Shown here in pieces: positions 1-6,146 of a stretch of 13,858 nucleotides of DNA. The notes under the pieces were generated by a model. The model was not told the origin of the DNA. It saw nothing but the letters and a program-made list of their open reading frames with translations, and did not search any database. The DNA comes from Acidobacteriota bacterium (GTDB taxonomy: Bacteria; Acidobacteriota; UBA6911; RPQK01; JADFOI01), in assembly GCA_030624355.1 (NCBI GenBank), contig JAUXKG010000018.1, positions 1-13,858 of the forward strand. The letters are read 5' to 3'. Within the stretch, counting starts at the first letter, position 1. Every line of letters starts with the position of its first letter. The position numbers were made by a program, and so were the translations under genes.

Positions 1-1068
1 GGTAGCGACAATGCAGAGTTTATCGAGCAACCACCCCGAATCGTGGAGCTAGTCCCAGACGAGACCGGGCGTGATGAGCAGGGAAACGAATTTTCGCTCA
101 GGGACCTGAAGGGTCAGCACACAGTTCTGGTCTGCGGGTGTTTAACCTGACCTCCCTTTCTTCGGAACCTCTCCAGTTTGGAGACGATCTACCGTGATTA
201 TGCTCCCAAGGGAGTCAAGTTTTACTACATTTACAAATCCTTGGCTCACCCGGAACTGAAGGGGTACATAAACCCACTCACGCTCGAGGAGCGCTTCATG
301 CATGTTGAAGAAGCGAAGCGCACCCTGGGATCGAAGATCCCCTGGCTTGTGGATCGGATGGACAACCAGATCAAACACGCCTTGGGCAACAAGTCGAACG
401 TGGAGTTGATCGTCGACCCTCAAGGCAGGGTGGTTCACAAGCTGGCCTGGAGCGACCCCGAGAAGTTGCGCAACAAGCTGGTGGAATTGGTGGGGAAAGT
501 CGAAAACCCGACGCAAGTAGAAGACCTGAAGATGAAGATGCTCCCGCCGCCGGAGGTTGCCGCCCGCGGGGTGGTTCCCCGACTTGAACGCCCTGTGACC
601 GGCCACGATTACATGCGACCAGTGGTACGTCAGCCTCAGTGGCGGGAGGGCGATGAGCCCTTTTACGCCAAGCTGCGAGCCGAAGCGGACCCATCCTTGC
701 TAAGAGAAGGCGCGGGAAGGTTGTGGATCGGGTTTTTCATGGACCCGCTTTACGGCGTGCACTGGAACAACCTTACGGATCCTATCCGGGTCATGATCGA
801 CCCGCCAGAGGGAATGACGGTTTCGCCTGCCCGATTGGTGGGCCCCAAGCCGGAGGTGGAATCAGACATCGACCCGCGTGAGTTTTTGGTGGATGTGACC
901 GGCGGTCAACCCGATCGGCCCCTTCGGGTGACGGCCTTTTACTTTGCCTGTCAGGACGAAGAGGGTTGGTGCAAGCCGTTGACCCAACGTTACCAGCTTT
1001 ATCTCAAGCACGACCATGATGGAGGGAACAGTCCGGCCCGTTCCAGCTACGGCCATTCGGCACAATAG
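1..1068 (+). CDS. Deiodinase-like selenoprotein (TGA = Sec at 148-150) with C-terminal DsbD-alpha-like domain, 5' partial
   Basis: Frame 1 is open from base 1 to the TAG at 1066-1068 except for one TGA at 148-150, giving 355 codons in the window; the start lies upstream. Around the TGA the protein reads GCLT-Sec-PPF, matching the G-S-x-T-Sec-P-P-F active site of iodothyronine deiodinases. The following strand and Y-I-Y-x-S-x-A-H-P (about residues 75-83) match the deiodinase Y-I-E-E-A-H-P segment of this thioredoxin-fold family. Cys47 and Sec50 form a CxxU pair; Cys45 is also close. After a Pro-rich linker (about 140-215) comes a beta-rich domain ending in FAC-x6-C-KP (Cys317, Cys324), which resembles the redox-active DsbD alpha domain. 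Bacterial deiodinase-like proteins are known, but their substrate is generally not; thiol-dependent peroxide or disulfide chemistry is my inference. The TTG at 178 is not a credible start because it would remove the active site. The alternative is a nonsense pseudogene, which the SECIS-like hairpin and intact downstream frame argue against. Confidence 0.85.
148..150 (+). other. Selenocysteine codon (in-frame TGA)
   Basis: This TGA replaces the catalytic Cys/Sec of a thioredoxin-fold active site, between Thr49 and Pro51-Pro52-Phe53. Flanking codons on both sides translate in the same frame into deiodinase-like sequence. TGA acts as an ordinary stop in at least four other genes in the window, so general reassignment is excluded and local SelB-dependent recoding is the simplest reading. 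Confidence 0.82.
163..194 (+). promoter_or_regulatory. Candidate bacterial SECIS element
   Basis: Just downstream of the TGA, TCTCCA (170-175) pairs perfectly with TGGAGA (179-184) around a GTT loop. CGG (163-165) can pair with CCG (192-194) as a lower stem across an internal loop. The apical loop begins about 26 nt after the TGA and its first bases are G-U. Known bacterial SECIS elements have a short stem, a small loop with G in its first two positions, and a loop roughly 16-37 nt from the UGA; SelB recognises such loops. If the A-U closing pair opens, the loop becomes AGUUU. The fit was judged by eye without folding energies. Confidence 0.7.
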
Positions 1069-1176
1069 TGCCCTGTCTCACAAATAGCGATTGGCTATGG
1101 CTCAACCCCGAAGGCCCGCGCCCTTCCAATCCGGGTCTCCTGCGAATACCGCTGCCTGGTTGCCAGTCGAGTCGAA

Positions 1177-1206
1177 TTCCCTTCCCCTATCATTTGGAAC
1201 TAAAAT
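1177..1206 (+). promoter_or_regulatory. Weak sigma70-like promoter candidate upstream of the UbiD-like gene
   Basis: TAAAAT (1201-1206) matches the -10 consensus at five of six positions. TTCCCT (1177-1182), 18 bp upstream, is a poor -35. Transcription would begin near 1213, about 30 nt before the ATG at 1244. The 175-bp gap after the selenoprotein gene makes a separate promoter plausible, but the evidence is thin. Confidence 0.25.
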
Positions 1207-1243
1207 AGACTGCAGCGAAGCTTGGATTCGGAAGTGGGAGTTG

Positions 1244-2824
1244 ATGACTAGCAGTTTCAGAGGGTATCTTCAGGCACTTAGAGAGCAAGACGAGCTTCTT
1301 GAGATCTCCAAGCCTGTCGACCTGAGGAACATTGCCGCCCTGGTGTCCCAGTCCGAGAAGGCCCTGCTTTTCAACCGGCCCAAGGGTTACTCCATTCCGG
1401 TCGTCTCTGGGCTTCTTCAATCCAGGAATCGTCTGGCCGTCGCCACCGGAGTGCCCTACGGAGAGATCCAGCAGAAACTGCAAGAGGCCATGACGAACCC
1501 GATTGAGCCGAAGCAAGTCGAGGATGCACCCGTAAAGGAAGTGATCTTGAAGGGAGCCGAGGTCGACCTTTATCAGCTTCCCGTGCCCATCTTTTCTACC
1601 CTGGATGGAGCCCCTACGATAACCGCCGCTGTTGTGATTGCCGAGGACCCTGAACACGGCATGAACGCCGGCATGTATCGGTTGATGCTCAAGAGCAAGG
1701 ACATGACGGCCATCGATATCGTCACCCCCAACAACCTGAGAAGCATCGCGGAGGGGGCTCTTTCGACCAAAAGCGCTCTTCCCATCTCGATCTCGATCGG
1801 TACCCACCCTCACGAAATGATCGCTTCGGCCTTCAAGGCCCCGCTGGGAACGAATGAACTAACATTCGCAGGAGGCCTTTCGGGGGCTCCCCTGCGACTG
1901 GCTTCCGGCACAACCATCCCGGTTCCATGTATTGCCGATGCAGAAATTGTTCTGGAAGGAGAAATCATTCCGGAAGGGTGGACTCAACCGGAAGGTCCTT
2001 TTGGTGAGTTCACTCGCCTGATGGGAGGGATGCACTACAACCCGCGAGTTAAGATTCATGCCCTCATGCACCGCAACGATCCGGTCTATTATGCCCTCCA
2101 CATGCCCTGGGAGAACATCTGGCTCAGTGCGCCAGTCTATGAGGCGGCTGCCTGGCGAGTGTTGAGCGAAGCCGGGGTCAAAGCGACCGCCATTCACCTG
2201 ACGCCCGGAGGCTGCTGCCACTGGCATCTTATTGTCGCTATCCGGAAGCGCCCGGGAGACGGGAAAAATGCCATTGCGGCGCTGCTGTCCATCGCCGACA
2301 TCAAGCATGTGGTGGTGACGGACGAAGACATAGACATCTTTGATCCGGTTGAGGTGGAGTGGGCGCTGGCCACCCGCGTTCAGGCTGACCGGGATACGGT
2401 GATACTGTCCAATGCCAGATCTAAGCCACTGGATCCGTCTTTGCCGCCTACCGAAGGCATCCCCACCACGGCCAAAATGGGAATAGACGCCACCATTCCG
2501 GAAAACGTTCCCCGGGAGCGCTACCAGAGAATCGTCTACTTCGACCAAGAGAAAGTCTCGCTTGCAAACTACCACAGCGGGCCGGGGGTGGAAGAATTGC
2601 CGACCGCTCAGCCAGCGCCACACGATGTGGGTCGGTTGGCGGAAGATATTTTGGGCCAGCTTGTTCAGAAAAACATGTCTTTTGCCCAGTTGCTCGAACA
2701 TTTCTCCGATGAACAATTTGGCACCATCAGCAGGGCCGTTGGCCATCTCAACGAAGAAGACCGGATCACCCAGGACGAGAAGGGCCGGTACCAGCCCCTG
2801 AAGAAGCTGACAGCTGACAACTGA
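1244..2824 (+). CDS. UbiD-family prenylated-FMN-dependent decarboxylase
   Basis: The 526-residue protein matches the UbiD/Fdc1 family, which uses prenylated FMN (made by UbiX) to decarboxylate or carboxylate aromatic or alpha,beta-unsaturated acids. Visible family features are an N-terminal domain opening with FRGYLQALREQDELLEI; G-M-Y-R with Arg146 in the position of the catalytic arginine; G-T-H-P (186-189); and E250-GPFG-E255, the catalytic E-x4-E. Further marks are the D-E-D-I-D...VEWALATR segment (360-378) and KMGIDAT (411-417). I chose ATG 1244 because family homology starts there and a GGGAG lies just upstream; in-frame TTG 1091 or ATG 1097 would add about 50 unrelated residues. Residues from about 460 onward look like an added small helical or winged-helix domain. 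No ubiX neighbour is visible and the substrate cannot be told; a ubiquinone/menaquinone role is only one option. Confidence 0.92.
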   Translation: MTSSFRGYLQALREQDELLEISKPVDLRNIAALVSQSEKALLFNRPKGYSIPVVSGLLQSRNRLAVATGVPYGEIQQKLQEAMTNPIEPKQVEDAPVKEVILKGAEVDLYQLPVPIFSTLDGAPTITAAVVIAEDPEHGMNAGMYRLMLKSKDMTAIDIVTPNNLRSIAEGALSTKSALPISISIGTHPHEMIASAFKAPLGTNELTFAGGLSGAPLRLASGTTIPVPCIADAEIVLEGEIIPEGWTQPEGPFGEFTRLMGGMHYNPRVKIHALMHRNDPVYYALHMPWENIWLSAPVYEAAAWRVLSEAGVKATAIHLTPGGCCHWHLIVAIRKRPGDGKNAIAALLSIADIKHVVVTDEDIDIFDPVEVEWALATRVQADRDTVILSNARSKPLDPSLPPTEGIPTTAKMGIDATIPENVPRERYQRIVYFDQEKVSLANYHSGPGVEELPTAQPAPHDVGRLAEDILGQLVQKNMSFAQLLEHFSDEQFGTISRAVGHLNEEDRITQDEKGRYQPLKKLTADN

Positions 2825-2887
2825 CGGGACTCACACGCCAATTCCTGGCTGTTGGTCGCCTGACCGGGGGCAGCCACCAACCCTCCG

Positions 2888-2920
2888 AATCCGTGTTCGC
2901 TAATCCGTGTCAATCCGTGT
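2888..2920. repeat. Three short direct copies of AATCCGTGT between convergent genes
   Basis: AATCCGTGT occurs exactly at 2888-2896, 2902-2910 and 2912-2920, so the copies start 14 and 10 bp apart. The cluster sits at the junction of two convergent genes. On the minus strand the last two copies encode the final residues and the stop of the symporter, which suggests the repeat supplies that gene's 3' end. Confidence 0.7.
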
Positions 2921-4390
2921 CTGGAAAGGCATCCATTTGGATTCCGGGGAGGGAGGAGTCAGCAAGCTGACTACGATCAGGACAGCGATCGAAGTCCCCC
3001 CAGCCGGGTAAATGATGAAATCGTAGTCCAGGTCGGTGATGCCCACAGAGTTCAAGGCGGCATAGATAATCGTCACGGCCACCCCGGAGGCCACAGAGGC
3101 CGTCCCCCCGGCCTCAGTGACCCGCTTCCACAGGAAGGCCGCCAGCAGCGCCGGAGTTACGGCTGCCCCCACCATGGTGTAAGCGTAGAGAGCCATAGCC
3201 AAGATACTTTCAAAGAAGGACGAGATCACAAAGGCTGCCATTGCCAGCCCCACAATCACCCAGCGCTGCAACTGAATCAGATCTGACTCGCTGGCCTGAG
3301 GGTGGACGAATCGTTGATAAATATCTCGAATCACGTTGGTGGACGGAATCAACAAAAAGGAGCTTGCGGTCGAGAAAATGATGGCAACTGCCCCCGCCAT
3401 CAGCAGAACGCCGATCAAGGGCGGAAGGTCGAAGCGGGCCACTTGCAAGAGAATGGTTTCCGTGGCCCGGGCCTGGAATGTCCCATCGGAATTTACGAAG
3501 GCCGGATCGTTCCAATAGATGGCTGCGCCGAAGATAGCGACGGAGTCGAGCAAGACTTCCACCACGACCACGCCAAGGATCATTCCGACCACTGCACGAC
3601 GGGCAGAGCCCTCATCTCGAGCTGACATGAATTTCTGGTACATGCTGCTTTCACCCAGAAGCAGAAAGAAGGTGGGGAAGAACAATCCCAGCGCCGGCAG
3701 TAGACCCAGGCCTCCGAAAACGGAAAAATGAGAATCCGGCAAGGCCTCGGCCAGGCCCGCCCAGCCACCAGCCGCCTGAAAAACAAACGGCGTCGCAACC
3801 AGGATGCCCCCCGCGATAAGAAGCCCGTTAAAAATGTCCAGCACCACAATCGACATCATCCCCGCCAACACCGTGTACAGAATCACCAGCCCGCAAGTTG
3901 CCGCCTGGCCATAAACAGGCTCAATGCCTGTCAGAAGGTGCAGCAACCTTCCGCCCCCGATGAACTGATAGCCGGCGATGGTCAAATAGGCGATGACGAT
4001 GGCCACCGTCCCCAACAATCGGGCGGTCGGCGTGTAGCGCATCTCTAGAATGTCCGGAACCGTATATTGGGCAATGCGCCGGACTCGGTGAGCCAGAAAG
4101 TAGATGACTGCTATGCCAGCCCAGGCGCCTGCACTCATCCACAGAGCGGAAAACCCCTCCCGGAAAGCCCTGCCGGCTCCACCGAACAGACTGCCTGAGC
4201 CTATCCAGGTGCAGACCAGGCTGCCCACCAGAAAAAAAGTCGAGACTCGACGGCCGGCTACCATGAAATCGTCCTGGGTCTTCACGGCCCGACTGCGGTA
4301 AACGCTGAGCGCAATGAGAAAAAGAAGATACCCGGCAATGGCGTAAATATAGAGAGCACTGGTTGGCTGGCGGCCTGTGAAATCAATCAT
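2900..4390 (-). CDS. Sodium:solute symporter family (SSS/SSF) permease
   Basis: This is a 496-residue, very hydrophobic protein with many transmembrane segments and the layout of the sodium:solute symporter family (LeuT-like fold), which drives inner-membrane uptake of small solutes with a sodium gradient. Family-like signatures are D-D-F-M-V-A-G-R-R after the first helix, T-W-I-G-S-G-S-L-F-G-G-A-G in the second, and a central segment containing M-Y-Q-K-F-M-S-A-R. The substrate (sugar, amino acid, carboxylate or vitamin) cannot be inferred. I chose ATG 4390 because its ATGA overlap with the pcm stop implies translational coupling; TTG 4414 would add eight residues. The C-terminal residues and stop fall inside a short repeat cluster (2888-2920), so the end may have been altered relative to homologues. 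It is the last gene of the rnhB-pcm-symporter run. Confidence 0.9.
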   Translation of the reverse strand: MIDFTGRQPTSALYIYAIAGYLLFLIALSVYRSRAVKTQDDFMVAGRRVSTFFLVGSLVCTWIGSGSLFGGAGRAFREGFSALWMSAGAWAGIAVIYFLAHRVRRIAQYTVPDILEMRYTPTARLLGTVAIVIAYLTIAGYQFIGGGRLLHLLTGIEPVYGQAATCGLVILYTVLAGMMSIVVLDIFNGLLIAGGILVATPFVFQAAGGWAGLAEALPDSHFSVFGGLGLLPALGLFFPTFFLLLGESSMYQKFMSARDEGSARRAVVGMILGVVVVEVLLDSVAIFGAAIYWNDPAFVNSDGTFQARATETILLQVARFDLPPLIGVLLMAGAVAIIFSTASSFLLIPSTNVIRDIYQRFVHPQASESDLIQLQRWVIVGLAMAAFVISSFFESILAMALYAYTMVGAAVTPALLAAFLWKRVTEAGGTASVASGVAVTIIYAALNSVGITDLDYDFIIYPAGGTSIAVLIVVSLLTPPSPESKWMPFQTRIDTD

Positions 4391-5049
4391 CGGGTTCGAG
4401 GGTCTCTTTCCCAACCATGTTTTCCAATCAGGGGAACGAAGGTGCAGCGCTCCCCGCGTTCCTTGTCAAAGCCCCTGACTGTTCGTTTGACCCGGTAGAG
4501 CACCTGGGAGTGACCCGCTTCAATGGGAACCACCACCAGCCCGCCCAGAGCCAGCTGATCCAGAAAGGGAGCGGGAATCTCCGGTGCCCCGGCGGTGACC
4601 ACGATAGCATCGAATGGAGCGGCCTCCGTCCAGCCCAAAGTGCCGTCGGCTACGCCGAAATGGATGTTGGCGTAACCGAGCCGCTGCAAAGTCTGTCGAG
4701 CCCGTTCTGCAATTTCCGGTATCCGCTCTACGGTGTAAACTGCGCTGACTATCTCCGCCAAAATAGCAGCCTGATAGCCGCTGCCTGTTCCAATTTCCAG
4801 GACTCGGTGTTCCGGTTTGAGCTCCGCCAGGCTTGTCATCACCGCTACCATGTAGGGCTGGCTGATGGTTTGGCCGTGTCCAATGGGCAGCGGGCCATCG
4901 GCGTAGGCTTGCTCCCACAGATCTGCTGGGACGAACTCGTGCCGGGGAACTCTCAGAAAAGCCTCTAGCAACAAGGCGTCACGAATGCCCCGTTTTTTCA
5001 GGTGGCGATTCACCATCAATTGACGTTTTTCTTGGTACGGATCACCCAT
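4387..5049 (-). CDS. pcm: Protein-L-isoaspartate O-methyltransferase
   Basis: The 220-residue protein has the usual length for this cytosolic repair enzyme, which uses S-adenosylmethionine to methylate isoaspartyl residues in aged proteins and so starts their conversion back to aspartate. Evidence is the TISQP motif (61-65), the methyltransferase motif VLEIGTGSGYQ (83-93), the A-D-G-T stretch, and the conserved V-V-V-P-I segment near the C-terminus. ATG 5049 lies 7 bp after the rnhB stop, and the TGA at 4389-4387 overlaps the symporter ATG, so the three genes look co-transcribed. I see no strong Shine-Dalgarno sequence before the start, which fits translation coupled to rnhB. Confidence 0.95.
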   Translation of the reverse strand: MGDPYQEKRQLMVNRHLKKRGIRDALLLEAFLRVPRHEFVPADLWEQAYADGPLPIGHGQTISQPYMVAVMTSLAELKPEHRVLEIGTGSGYQAAILAEIVSAVYTVERIPEIAERARQTLQRLGYANIHFGVADGTLGWTEAAPFDAIVVTAGAPEIPAPFLDQLALGGLVVVPIEAGHSQVLYRVKRTVRGFDKERGERCTFVPLIGKHGWERDPRTR

Positions 5050-5056
5050 CTGATCG

Positions 5057-6013
5057 CTATTGGGAGGAAGCGAAGCGTTTTTGCTGTCGAGTCAGCAGCA
5101 ACCTGATTTTTTGCCGCTCGTGACTCTCGAGGCGGCCGGAAACGGCCTCGAACTCCCTCGCATAATTCTCCAGCTGAATCGTTGAGCTCAAGCAGAGGAC
5201 CCTCTTTCTCAACAGATAGAACAGTTCGCAGTATTGCCCGCACAGCTCCCGGATGAAGGGGAAAGACTGTCTGTGAATAGGGGACGGCCCGTGCTTCCTA
5301 ATCGCCGTTTGGTGCCGGGCAGTGCCATACCCTTTGTGGGCCGCAAACCCGTACTGGGGATACTGGCGATCCAGGTCGAACATGAGTTGATCGCGGGCAG
5401 TTTTGGCGATGATTGAAGCCGCGGCGATGGAAAAACTGATGCGGTCTCCCCCGATAAAAGAGCTCTGCGGAATGGTCGTTTTGGGGATTTTTTTGGCGTC
5501 AACCAAGAGATGGTCGGGCCGCAGCGGAAGGCCTTCCACTGCCCGGCGCATGGCCAGAACAGCAGCATGATAGATGTTCAATTCATCGATCTCGGCCACA
5601 TCGGCGGATCCGATTCGAATTGCCAGTGCCTGCTGCCTGATGGTCTTGGCCAGCTGCCTGCGCTTGTAGGGTGCCAGGCGTTTGGAATCGTCCACCCCGG
5701 CTATGAAAACATCGGAGGGGAAGATGACGGCCGCCGCCACAACCGGCCCGGCCAGAGGCCCTACGCCAACTTCGTCCACCCCGGCTACCAAGTCGACTCC
5801 GGAACCCCACAAGCTTCGCTCGAAACTGAGCATCGACATGATCCGTCGCCGTTCCACCTCTTTCTTCTCCAGGCGTTTTACCAGAAGGCGATAAATTTGG
5901 CGAACTCCCCGGCGAGGATCGTTCCGCATTTGGTGCAGCAGAGAAGGGGAGAGTTGATCCTGCTTCAGGAAGGAGTCACGAATCCGACCCACGGAAAGCC
6001 TTGACAGATCCAA
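5057..6013 (-). CDS. rnhB: Ribonuclease HII with variant GVG motif and C-terminal extension
   Basis: RNase HII cuts RNA in RNA-DNA hybrids and removes misinserted ribonucleotides. The 318-residue protein carries the catalytic carboxylates Asp80-Glu81, Asp172 (L-L-V-D-A) and Asp208 (A-K-T-A-R-D), plus H-K-G-Y-G-T (226-231). Its N-terminal 75 residues, including N-D-P-R and a basic helix, resemble the extension of the Bacillus subtilis enzyme. Two features are odd. The usual G-R-G motif, which helps recognise the RNA-DNA junction, reads G83-V84-G85. About 65 residues also follow the point where most homologues end (near residue 252), a basic, helical-looking tail. The TTG at 6013 is the farthest start; GTG 5992, preceded by AAGG, is a reasonable alternative and changes only seven residues. 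It is the first gene of the minus-strand run with pcm and the symporter. Confidence 0.93.
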   Translation of the reverse strand: MDLSRLSVGRIRDSFLKQDQLSPSLLHQMRNDPRRGVRQIYRLLVKRLEKKEVERRRIMSMLSFERSLWGSGVDLVAGVDEVGVGPLAGPVVAAAVIFPSDVFIAGVDDSKRLAPYKRRQLAKTIRQQALAIRIGSADVAEIDELNIYHAAVLAMRRAVEGLPLRPDHLLVDAKKIPKTTIPQSSFIGGDRISFSIAAASIIAKTARDQLMFDLDRQYPQYGFAAHKGYGTARHQTAIRKHGPSPIHRQSFPFIRELCGQYCELFYLLRKRVLCLSSTIQLENYAREFEAVSGRLESHERQKIRLLLTRQQKRFASSQ

Positions 6014-6046
6014 AGTTATAAACGCTCAAGAAAAGGAATAAGCCGC

Positions 6047-6083
6047 CGGCACCCCAGGCTGAAAACGGACAGTTCGGCACCCC
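6047..6083. repeat. 9-bp direct repeat CGGCACCCC in a divergent intergenic region
   Basis: CGGCACCCC occurs at 6047-6055 and again at 6075-6083, 28 bp apart start to start, between the divergent rnhB and tyrA genes. The first copy is followed by AGG and the second by TGGG, so CCCAGG and CCTGGG can also pair. It could be a regulator site, but nothing identifies the protein. Confidence 0.35.
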
Positions 6084-6128
6084 TGGGCGCAGTCACTGAA
6101 TATCTCGCTGCCGGGCATTCCAGCGGAT

Positions 6129-6134
6129 ATTATA
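6129..6134 (-). promoter_or_regulatory. Possible -10 element for the rnhB-pcm-symporter run
   Basis: ATTATA on the plus strand reads TATAAT on the minus strand. It is one half of the 10-bp palindrome ATTATATAAT (6129-6138) shared with the tyrA -10. Transcription would start near 6122 and give rnhB a leader of about 110 nt. No good -35 is visible. Confidence 0.3.
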
Positions 6135-6138
6135 TAAT
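6133..6138 (+). promoter_or_regulatory. Consensus -10 (TATAAT) eight bases before the tyrA start; predicts a leaderless mRNA
   Basis: A perfect TATAAT ends at 6138 and the GTG start is at 6147, so transcription should begin at about 6145-6147, on the start codon. There is no Shine-Dalgarno sequence in the ATTACTCCCC between them. An in-frame TAA at 6135-6137 rules out a start further upstream. The -35 region is weak. Confidence 0.6.
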
Positions 6139-6146
6139 TACTCCCC

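Noticed and set aside
142..606. 154-codon minus-strand frame opposite the selenoprotein
   Set aside because: It has no recognisable motif and mirrors a gene with clear homology on the plus strand.
178..1068. Separate gene starting at TTG 178
   Set aside because: The start lies inside the hairpin and inside conserved deiodinase-like sequence. The frame continues upstream across the TGA with matching homology, and no ribosome binding site fits.
1091..1243. N-terminal extension of the UbiD-like protein to TTG 1091 or ATG 1097
   Set aside because: The extra residues do not resemble the family, which begins at M1244, and a -10-like element and ribosome binding site lie within this stretch.
1859..2746. 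295-codon minus-strand frame opposite the UbiD-like gene
   Set aside because: Low-complexity antisense shadow of a well-conserved gene; no domain seen.
2851..2881. GTTGGT/ACCAAC inverted repeat as a terminator between convergent genes
   Set aside because: Six pairs around a 19-base loop with no T-run; too weak to call.
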